From: Laguncularia racemosa
Lineage: Eukaryota; Streptophyta; Magnoliopsida; Myrtales; Combretaceae
Length of the DNA stretch: 64,000 nt
NCBI GenBank assembly: GCA_037954665.1
Contig: JBBMOL010000018.1
Span: forward strand, 4,836,001-4,900,000
Direction of reading: 5' to 3'
Shown: piece by piece, positions 46,083 to 57,200 of the stretch
How the letters are laid out: each line of letters begins with the position of its first letter
Numbering within the stretch: the stretch's first letter is position 1
Made by a program: the position numbers and the translations under genes
Notes under the pieces: generated by a model
The model's input: the letters and a program-made list of their open reading frames with translations, nothing else
Databases searched by the model: none
What the model was told of the DNA's origin: nothing

Positions 46083-46560
46083 TTTTTTAATATGAGTGTT
46101 TAGACAATTAATTATTAAATAATATTTATTTCTTTTCATAATATTAATAGTGAAACAAAATGTTAGTACTTTAAGCAATATATACTACTATTATTTACTA
46201 ATGTTTTATACAATATGATTACAATACTTATAGTATTGAATATAAATAGTATTTATTGAAAATTTATTTAGTTAACTATAATCTTGTTAATTAATGAATT
46301 TAATTTTATATGTTATAGCGGAAAAATAAAGTGAATGAAAATCATTTATTAATAGACAAACAATAAATATAACTTAAAAAATTAAAAATGAGTTTGATGA
46401 GAATTGAAACAATGATCTTGAGTATGTAAAAACAACTATCTAACCGCTAAGCTATATTAAATATTATAATAAAATTTACACTTAAAATATAAATATAATA
46501 TATATTTTAAAATTTAAAATAAATTTAATTAATTTTTACCCACCCCTACAATTAACCCCC
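44946..46560 (-). repeat. Minus-strand Tat LTR, right end uncertain
   Basis: On the minus strand the end reads AAATTAGACTCGACA at 44946, the same as at 8726. Blocks GAGTCGCCACACAACTG (45053) and GGTGCCTATGTACCTGCAG (45363) are reverse complements of U5 blocks in the other LTRs. A tRNA-like box pair at 46401-46454 suggests U3 is still present, so the LTR probably runs past 46.5 kb. Its 5' end was not found. AT-rich microsatellites lie at 45834-45850 and 46054-46079. Confidence 0.55.
46401..46454 (-). promoter_or_regulatory. tRNA-like A/B box pair in the 44.9-46.5 kb Tat LTR
   Basis: On the minus strand, TAGCTTAGCGGT (46454-46443) matches the A-box consensus at 11 of 12 positions. TTTCAATTC (46409-46401) matches the B box at 8 of 9. 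Confidence 0.45.
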
Positions 46561-47990
46561 ATTTTTTTTATATATGTTTTAGAATAATGAAAATAAAAGA
46601 TATAAACAAATTGACATTGGGTATGATTTACTAATCTCAAAATGAACTAATAAAACTTGGATTTAGAGCCAAAGCTTGAATAGTAAATGATAGATTAGCA
46701 GAAACTCGAAAACACTAAAATTAGGTTGAAGTGGACTTAATCAGTCATAAATCAAAGTTATATATTAAACTTGACCCATTGAATTATGTTAAGCAAGAAC
46801 TTTAGTATAATTCAATGGAAAGCCTCACCCCGCTAACTATATAAGAGTGATGATCCTTCATATAGTGAATTAAACGTTACAAGAATTAAATTCTTAAAAA
46901 AATCCTAAAAGAGATAAGTTTAAAAGTTAATATAGAAATAGTTTCATTATCATTTATAAACTAAACATGGCCTATTTATAGGTATAAAGTAAATCTTAGG
47001 AAATTTTGATAAAAAAGGAAAATAAATCATATCATATTCTATTAATCAAACACAATCTAATGCAATTTGATACAAAAAAACTACAACGGTTAAAGACATC
47101 CTTTATATATATTTTTTAAATAGTTATAATTTTTACATAATTTAATATAAAACAATATAACTCTTAGAATAAAATGATATTTTACCTATATATTGTGAAA
47201 GATTATAATATTTTCTAAAGGACATATAGCGTCATTGCAAATCCTCTAGTAGCCACATAATATATGATAAGCATGTACTATTATCTTTTAAGTAAATAAG
47301 TATATTCTAATAGTCTCTTTACTTTACTAAATGAAATATGATGATATTGAATTGTAATTTAATAGAAATTAAATAGATGTGTAATAGCCATTAGGTCAAT
47401 TTTTTTTGGTAGTTTTCAATTGTTTAGTTAAGTTGGCACAAAAAATAAATAATGGACGAAGCATGAATAAAAAAATAAATTATTTATTATATTTTAAAAA
47501 TCCTGATTTTTTTGTACTTTTTATGATTTTAATATGATTTACAATGATAATATATTTATGATAAAGAAGGTAAATTGATTATTGAGTGGTGATTCTTATG
47601 TAATAGTAATAATTATTTGATGAACTGAAAATTATAATGGCAATTTTTATATAAAAAGATAAGATTAGGGGAAAGAAATAACCGTGCTTGCAAATGAGCA
47701 TTCCGTAAACTCGAAATCCCCGACGTGAAAATTCCGTCATGAACATAATTTTAGGTTAAAAAATATATTTCTCCGTGCAAAAAAATCAGTGTCACATGGC
47801 GACTCTAGAAAACAAAACAAGACTCCGGGCCAAATCACAAGACCAACAACAAAATTGAAAAAAAAGAAAAAGAAAAAGAAAAAGGAAAAGGAAAAACCGA
47901 ACCAGAATATGAATAATTGAAAGGACTAAGCAGAGAAAGAAATGAATTAGGATATCGAAATGGGAGGGAGCGGAGATAGAGAAAAGAAAG
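46561..47990. other. AT-rich intergenic DNA upstream of the cyclin T gene
   Basis: No gene-like frame is seen. An (AAAAAG)n-like purine run lies at about 47858-47900. The last few hundred bases should hold the promoter of the cyclin T gene, but no clear TATA box was found. Confidence 0.4.
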
Positions 47991-48007
47991 AACTAAAAAA
48001 TCAGCAA

Positions 48008-48015
48008 AAACCCTA
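48008..48015 (+). promoter_or_regulatory. Telo-box in the cyclin T 5' region
   Basis: AAACCCTA lies about 220 bp before the start codon. Telo-boxes are common in promoters or leaders of plant growth and cell-cycle genes. A role here is inferred. Confidence 0.4.
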
Positions 48016-48057
48016 GATCTCCCAGTGACGGCTCCAACCTTCAGTCACTCAACCTCT

Positions 48058-48086
48058 GATCGATCGATCGATTGATTGATCGATCC
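48058..48086. repeat. GATC/GATT microsatellite in the cyclin T 5' UTR region
   Basis: About 29 bp of GATCGATCGATTGATT-type repeats lie between the telo-box and the start codon. Confidence 0.7.
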
Positions 48087-48236
48087 ATTATTTCTTTACT
48101 TGTACATACTTTCTTCAATTCTCCATTATTAGAGAAAACACACCAAAGATATATAGCAGTTGGTTAGTTCGTTATTACTGCGTAAACGAACAGAGTTTTG
48201 CCCTTTCCTTTTTTTTTTTTTTTGGCCCTATTAGCT

Positions 48237-51200
48237 ATGGCTGCTTATATCGGAGGAGGAGAGAGTTCTTCGCAACAGCCGGAGCTGGATGCGGTCGGTG
48301 GTGGTGGCGGCGGTCGGTGGTACATGTTGAGGAAGGAAATCGAGGAGAATTCCCCCTCGAGAAAAGACGGGATTGACCTTAAGAAGGAGACTTATTTGCG
48401 TAAATCTTACTGTACTTTCTTGCAAGATTTGGGAATGAGACTCAAAGTGTAAGCTTTATGTTCCTTACTGTTGGATGTCGATTATGAGTCTATGATATTA
48501 GGGTTTTCAAAAAGATTGGGGATTTTGTAGTTAGGATTGGTTTGCTTTAATTGTTATTTGTGTTTGTTTTGATTCTGGAAATACGGCTCTGGATTTTAGG
48601 TTAATCATTATTTAGCTAAGCATTTTTGAGGTTGGAAGTTTATTAGGATAAACTTGTTATTGGACTTAGAAAGAGTGTTTTGAAATTTTGGTTACTTTGA
48701 GAGTTCATTATATTCAGCAAGTTGGGTATTGTTAGTTTATTATCAGGAATTCTTGACAATGGGTCTGTTTGTGGGTGTTGATTTTTGTTAAGTGAAGATG
48801 AGATGTGTATTAAGATTAAGTAGTGCTATAATTTGTTTGTTGGTTGCTCTATGCTAACCTGGAGGTCCTGGACAAGCACCGTTGTTGCTGAAAGTACTTC
48901 TGTGGTTCAATGAGGGTTTTGATTTCATGTTGAGTGTCGTGTTAATTCATGTTTCTTATATGGACAATTCAGCTTATTTGATTCCTATTCCTTTTCCTTT
49001 TGTTTGGTTTCCTCAACTTAACTAGGTTGTGCTTGTCTGATCATTGATATTTCAGAGCTCTAAGGAGTCTATTTTGCCTTTACTTTATGCCTTGTTTGGT
49101 TAATTCATGGAATAAGATTACAAAGAATACAAATTTCTATAATTTTTCAAGAAAGCCTGGCAAAAATGTATTGTCCGTTCACTTGGGGAATTGCTATTCT
49201 TCTCCTGTATTTCATATAAAATTATTATTATTGTATTTAGCTGCATTTTAGATACCCACTAGCAATTCATATAAAATTGCTATTATATAAAATATTGAAT
49301 AGAGACCCCTTTTGCTGTCCATTATTCTCTTTTATATTAATATTATTACTTACTTACCCAAAAAAAAAAAATATTGTATAGCAAGTCATGCCCTCATTTT
49401 CATGAATTGTTATTTATTGATTTATTTATCACTGTTTATAAAAACCCTTATCATACTCCACTTGACTCCACCGGGACACCATTTGACTCCACCACCATTA
49501 GACCCATCCTTTGCTGGACCACCACCAGTGAAGCCACCAATCTCTGGTGACCTTCCATCACTCTGGTGACCTTCCACGCTCACTCACTCTCTCTCTAAAA
49601 GACCAGCCTATGCCATCATCACTTGTATCCCAAACATTGAAACTGAAATCAATTACAATTCTGTTTCTTTCTCTCACTCTTTCTCTCTCCAAATTCACAA
49701 TTCAAAATGAATCAATTCATGTTTTTCTTCCACGTATGTGACAGGACAATCATAGTATATGTGACAATGCTTCATATTTTGCCTGCATTTCATATGCCTT
49801 TTGTGAATGGATACATTTTAGAAGATGGTGAATAAATCATTTTTGGACACACTGATTTTGATTTTATTTTTTAGTTTTGGATGAAGACCTAACTTGGTTG
49901 TGAGTTGTCTTTGAATTAGATAGATCTCTGTGTTTGTGTGTGTGAAGTGTCGGTTGTGTAGGGTAGGAGCATTCATATTTTTCTTTTATTCCAATATGAT
50001 TCTTTGCATTATTTTTATGTAAACTGAACATTCTAATAGCCATGTAATATATTTTTTTTGGGGTAATGAATCATGTAATATCTGTTACATCTTTTGCCTC
50101 CACCTCCCAACCCCTACCCCCATCCCCCAAAAGAAAATAACTGTTACGTCTTTATTCCATTTCTATTGAATTACAATACAATTCTCTCCTTATTCCATGC
50201 GTTGAAGTGAATGGGCTAGTAGTGTTGGATAGTAAAGATATATGACGTTATAGCTTTCAATTGCTTGTGATCACAATAACTAGTGGGATGGAGGATTAAT
50301 TCCCAATTGAGAGGTATGAGGTCATATTTTCTATCACCATTCCTACATTCTTATCTAGCACTCCTCTGAAATAATAGGAATTTGGATTCCTTGGAATCCT
50401 ATTTCATTTTAAGCCTTTGAATTTTTGGATTCTGTGTGTACTGCCAATGAAAATTTAGTGAATGCACAAAAAGGGTTACTCATTAAGCCCCTGAGTTTTT
50501 AAATTTCTTAAAGCTATAATTTTTTTTTCAACCTGGAAAGAAAAGTAATTGGTGTTGCAATATGAATTGTAAAAGACTGATGACTGAAAACAGCATATTA
50601 TTTTTCGAAGAACCCAATATTTTCCCCTGGGAAAATCTTCTTGTGACCAAAGAAATCTGGTAAATACCTTCTTATGATCAAATATGAAACTGTTAATGTT
50701 GGTGTTGGACTAGGATCTGTTATCTTCTAACATTAACATTGGGGATACACTGGGCTGATATGTTTCTTAGAATCAGGCATTGTTGTTTCAACATTAGGAA
50801 TTGAAAGGAAAAGAGTTGGTTGTAGGTTTATTAGCTTGAAGCTTTTTTTTTTTTAGGGGGTGGCTTATGGTTTTGTGGGGGGCGGGGTAGGGTGTGTTTT
50901 AAGCTTTTTGTGATGGCTGCCTGGTAAGATGTGGTTACTCTGTGCAGTCAATGTAATAGTACTATTTAATAAGGTAGAGAAGTCTAATTCATGATGTGGG
51001 ATAATTAAAATATGATTCCTACATGACAGGCTTTTTGGCTCAATGGTCAAGTTAATGTCCACATATTCAGTAATACACCTTTCAAATGCGTCTCCATACA
51101 TCATTCTTAGGCAATTTCATTCTGCTGCTGTTTGCATTAAGATGCATTTGGTATAGTCTTCCACTGTTCAATTATACCTGTACTTTGCTCTTGTAGGAAT

Positions 51201-54200
51201 TATCCATCATATTTGCATCTTCCCAATTATCTCTAGGCCCCTTCTCTTTTTTACGATCTTTTTTTGGGGTATTATTTACTTTCAATTGATTTAGTGCTAC
51301 AAAGTGGAAAAAGAGATTTTTTGAATTTTGTCATCTCTTTCTGCAGTTTTAAATGGTGATGCTTATAGTATTATATAGTCATGTAGATTGCAATGTTGGT
51401 TCGGATGTTAGACATTGATTTGGTCTGATCTGGTTCTTGTTTGTTTAATCTTCTGATGCAGACCTCAGGTGACAATAGCAACAGCAATAATATTTTGTCA
51501 TCGCTTCTTTCTTCGTCAATCACATGCAAAAAATGATAGAAGGGTGCGTTTCTGAGACTATTTGTGAATATCATGGTTTGACTGTGTCTTCTTTCTCTAT
51601 TGATGCTTCTCCGTGTTATCCTTTGTGGTATCAGGTCAACATGTTTTGATTGCTCCATGATTTCTTAGATCTTTTTAGAATGCTTTCCTTCTGACGTTCC
51701 TATAGATTTGAGGAACTAATCATTTAAATATATAATGTGTGCTTTAAGTGAAGTTGGGTATGATTGATATGAAGTTGTAAAATTTATATGTTCTGCATGA
51801 ATAGTACACAGGACCATACTATGTAACTTTGGTAGCTTCATCTGTTGATAGGTGTTCTGTTTTAAACCCCAGGCTGTCCTTTGTTTTTTAGGGATAAGTC
51901 AGTTCCTTTATGGATGCCAGTAATTCATGCAATGAAAGGGAACAAGTGAATATTTTGTTGATAGTACACAGGACAGAACTATGTAACTTTAGATGCTTCA
52001 TATTTTGGTTCATAGTTTAATGTTCTTGACTTCCTTTATGTGTATCTCAAAATTTTGAAGATGAGACCAAAAAAAAAATGCTCTCATTGGCTGCCCATGT
52101 TATCTTGTGGCCTGACCTTTGAGTTTTGACCTTGTGTGTTGCATCTAAATGTCCTTGCGGAAGCTGACATTTGCATTTTACTGTGGGCCTGCATTAGTAA
52201 TTATTAAACATTTGGGAAACATTTTATTTAATTGAGGCTTTTGTGAGTTCTAAATCGTGTTATTATTCTGTCTTGTTGATTTCAACAAGCTCATTAGCCA
52301 GTTGAACTTAGCAGATTTGTTGATTCATCAGCATCAATTCTCATTCAACTAGCAGTGCTCATTGTCAGAACTATCTCACTAAGCATGTCATGTCATTTTA
52401 ATATATGAAATCTGCTTTTAGTTGAATACTCTTACTAGGAGCCTTACAAGGATTTTGTTTGTTGCATATGCTGATATGAAGTGGAAATATAAAAAGTTCG
52501 TATAGCATGAAAAAAATTAATAATGACTTCCAAAAATGAATAAGAGCATTTGCATAATCTTGCATAATATTGGGATATTTGACGCATTGTACCTTTACAT
52601 TCTTGATGATTGTGAATTCGATTTTATACTTTAGGGACAAAGACTAATTTTTGTCTAGTGAAGGACAAGGACTACAATCACTTGTTTGAAGAAATGTTCC
52701 TCTGTTAATTTTCATTTTAGGCTTAATTTTATTTCTAGCATATTGTATTATTTTAAAGGTTAATTGCATAGACTGTTTGAACTTTTGATATTTGCAGTGG
52801 CTACACGTACTTGCAATTTCATTGGTAACAGCCAATGCCTTCTTTAATATTAATTTTGTTTGTTCAGCATCATAAAAACAATATATTTTTAGCATCTTAA
52901 ATGGAATGTGAGAATAATTCTACTTTATATTGTGGGCCTCTTGTATGTTCCATTTGTTATTTCATTAATAACATGTTCCTTGAATCTTCTTCATTATGGT
53001 TAATTGAATATTTACTGCACGTTTACTTCACTTCACTTCACTGAATTGAGGGGGGGAATAACCATTACATTTCCCCTCTATTCCTTAAAAGTTGCCTGTT
53101 ATTGCTTCCTTGAAATAAATGGCTATTCAGTGGGGTGGGAAACTTCTGCCAAATAATGAATAGTTTTTCATGACTCCCTATAAATAGCTATTTTGCCTTT
53201 ATTCACCAGTATATTCCCCAAGCGCCCTGCAAACCCTAGGCCCAACATTGCCTTTGAACCCTAGTCCTAGCTGTGCCTACTAGAATCTCCATATCCTTTG
53301 CCACCATATCTCCAGTTCATTGGAGTTTTGTTAGGTAACCTTGCTGAAGCCCTATACCCACAAACACTCCTCTGTAGCCAAGTCTAACAAACCTTGCACT
53401 TCCTCCCCCCCCATTCCGGCTCCTCCCTCGAACCCACCTTTGACTCTAAGTCTTTGATTAGAATTTTGCCAAAGCTAGAAACCTTGTCTGCTATAACCCT
53501 TGGTGAAGCATTGGAAGCTGGGGAAGAGCTTGAGTTGATTTATGGCCCTGGGAAAGTTGACATTGGGCCCCTTCTGAAGTTGGGGGTCAGGGAGCCTACT
53601 CCTTTTCCTGATAAGAACCAGTTTGTTGCTATAGTGTTAGTGGTTTGCCTAACGTGCCTTAGAAAGCCAAAAGTGACAGCCTTAGCAAATCCATAGTTTA
53701 GGCTATGGCCTTAGTGGCCTCAATGGCTGACAACATTGAGTTATCTGCCAATTTGCTAGGAAAAGGTAATTGCCACCCCCATGGTAAACCAACCACACCC
53801 TACCCTAGAGGGAAAAAAAAGAAGAAAAAAAAATCAGTTTTGGGCTAGGAAACTATGCCTAAGGTGCATTTGTCTCTAGGTTATCATCCCCCCTTGTGTG
53901 GATGAGAGAAACAGGGTAACCCTATCCTAGTCGGTTTTTGCCACTGAAGAGAGATTGTTGAGCACCACTTTGGCTGGTTACTTTTTAGGCCATACTTGCC
54001 TTTTCTCTCAATCCATGACATTGCAAGGTTACTTTGTGGGTGGGTGGGTGGGGAGGAGAAGGCCTCATGGATGTTCTTAGCTGCTTTTATTTCTTCAAGT
54101 TCTTATTTGAAGATGCCTTCACTCATATCCTTCACCAACATTGGTTCTGTGCAAACCAATGTTTGGTCTTGGAGAGGTGGCTTATAGCTTGGAAATTAGT

Positions 54201-57200
54201 TACTGGTTATATTATTTATTATGTAAGGAAAGAAAGAAATAAGAAAAGACTAGGCTTGAGTTCTCGTACTGCTACGGATATTACTTCTATAATTCTTTTT
54301 TTGTCTAGCTACTAATAGTTACTCCCCTTGTGTTCACTAGTCGGGTCCTTGATCTTAGTACCTTTTTGTTTTGTGGGTGTTAATATCGAGTTTTTAGGTA
54401 TCCTTGGGAGTTCTTGTCTTGTACAGCGGCATTTGGCTGGTTTTAACTTTTAATGAAATATAGAAGCTGACATTTCATCAAAATACCCATTTGGGTTAAA
54501 TTATGGGGTATATCGATGGGGTCTATCCACAGGGATAGCATTTGTTTTGCAGCCAGTGCATTGGATATGCCTCTCTAAGTAGATCGTGACTACAACCAAT
54601 GTTGATTTTCCCAATGACTTTGATATGGTGTATGCTGATTGCTCGATTTTAGATGCTCCCAGCACAATGCCTTAGATGCAAAATATTTGGGCACAATACT
54701 CATTAAGTGTCCTAATTTTGGATTGGAGAGGGAGGGAAGAATCCTTGCTCGTGGTGGAGTTTGCGAAGCCACAAAGGGAAACTTGCAAGGGTATAGTGAT
54801 TCAAGAAAGTGGAGAGGAGGATGCAACCAAAGGGGTTATCCAGGTCCTCATGGGTAAAGGGAAGGAGAAATCGGAAGTAGCTCTTGAGTCTTTCTTTATC
54901 ATTAGTGAAAAGCCTTATCTTCTTGAGCCAATGCAAACTGAAGTGGGAGTAGAACATGGGGCTAATGAAGGAAACAAAGGGACAAATGAAGATAGTGGTT
55001 GGTCTGGCCATGTGCCCTTTAATGATTCTAGAATGGTTGGGGATGTTTCATGCTCCTTGACTTAGGAGATGCAAGTCTTAGAAACTCAATTCTCAACTTC
55101 TTCACCTTGTGTTGTTGAAGTCGAAGTTCAAAGAGGGTACTTTCTATAGCCACTAGAAAAAATGCTAGTAAGAAGAAGTCTCATGTAGTTGGGTCCCAAT
55201 CCAGCCCATTCTAAGAAGGGAATTGTTAGGGGTTAGTGTAAATATTTTAAGTAGTGGTTTTTATGTCAATAGCTTGCTAGAATTTTAAGGGGCTAAATGA
55301 TCCTCTCAAAGTGAGGAGTTAGGAAATTTTGTGGATGCAATAGGGTGTCCTTTTTGAGACAAGTGAAACCATCAAATGTCAGATGTGTGTGGGGGCTTGC
55401 ATCCACCCTTCTTGGTGAATGTCACCCTATAGGAAGGACTTGGGTGGATGGAATTCCCAAGTTTGGGATGTTCAAGTAATCCAAATAATTACCTAACTGT
55501 TTAGCCCAAAACAAAAAACTAACCAACTAATTCACCGTTTGTGTTCACTTCTATCAAAGGAAATTTCCTTGTGTATGACCTTTGTGTATGGCTTAAATTG
55601 TGGAAATGCAAAGAACATCCCTCTGGAATGATCTTGAAGGGATTAATAACTCCTTGAATTACTTCTAAGGGATTTCAATGAATGTAGGAGTTTAGAGGAT
55701 AAACTTAGAGGAATTGAAGGTTTGTCTAGGGGAATAGATAAGTTCAATGAGTGTTGCTATGACTTGGACATTGAGCATATGGGATTAAGTGGGCTTCTCA
55801 ACCCTTTAGACCAACCTAAGCTTAGAGAATCCAATAAGTAGAAGATTAGATAGGGCATTGGTTAACTTCAATTGGCTTTCCCTTTTACAACATCTGAAGT
55901 GCACATCCCCTTCCTAGGTATCTTCGATCATATGCCCTCTCAAGGGAGAGGAAGATCCCTTCTTGCTTTTTTAAACTTTTGGAGTGATAAGGATTTTAGA
56001 AGGGCAGTAAGAGAGGTTTAGGAGACTCAAGTTGAGGGTACCCTTATGTTCAAGGTTGTATTCAAGCTCTAGTTACTTAAGCAAGAGCTTCGGAAGCTTA
56101 ATATAACTTGGTACTCAGACTTCTCTGGATGGGTGCACAAAGCTAAGGAAGATTTGCTTCACATTCAAGAAAGCCAATAGGCTCAAACCTTCACAAAAAA
56201 AGTGGGAGGAGAAAGAATCACCTTTTGAAAAGTTTTGCTTGTTAAGGGCCAAGCAACTTGGATTGTGTTGGGGAATATAAACACTTATTTTATTTCAATC
56301 TTCACAATAGCAAGGACATTGCACACACTTATCCATAAAAATAGCAACGACATTGCAATGGAATCCATTCCCTCATGGAGGAAGGTGGTTCTTGTATTTC
56401 TACTAAAGGGGTTAGTGAGATGAAGATTTACGTGGACTCTAAACATGCCTTTTTCAACATCCTTCTCCATCCTTCCCTAGTGCTTTAAGATTGAGCTCTC
56501 TATCATCAAGCTGAATCCAATTTTCAAGTTGGGATGCCCTTGTGAAACTGGTTACATCATGGGTGATCAAAGATGTTTTTACAGCTCTAGCTACTGATAT
56601 AGCTCTATCTTCTCTGTTTTAATGCGTTCTTCTTTCATGAAGCATGGGAAGTTGGTGATGAAGTGACTTGTGCAATCAAGGACTTTTGCTGCAGGTACTG
56701 TATTGAAAAGCCTTAATTGCATGACCTTAACTGTTGTTCCTAAGTTTGAAAATCCCACTTATCTAATTGATTCAAGCCTATTTCATGTTGTAACACTATT
56801 TAAAAATGTTTTTCTAGATTTATTGGTGATAGATTGAAGCCACTTCTTCCCTCTCTGGCAAGGAAAAAGCAAACAACCTATACTAGTGGTAGAAGGATTT
56901 CCATCCTTGTTGCTCAAGAATTACTTCATGTGTATCATAGAGAGTAGAAGGGATCTAGAAAGCTTACGATAGCATAAGTTGGGGTATTCTAAATTAGCTT
57001 CTATGTGAACTGAATTTCCTACTCAGCTTCGTCAGTTGGGTTGTACAATGTGTCTTTTCACCTAAGTTTTCCATAAATTTGAATGGAGAGCTCATTGGTT
57101 TCTTCCCTAGTTCTTGTGGGTTGCACTGGGATAGGGAGACTTGTTCTACCCTTACCTCTTTGTGCTATCCTAAGAGTAAAGCAAGGAATGGCAACTATAG

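Noticed and set aside
48198..48236. An N-terminal extension of cyclin T from upstream of the ATG
   Set aside because: The frame is open upstream, but it begins at a TTG and would add a poly-Phe stretch from a pyrimidine tract. The ATG at 48237 fits the family.
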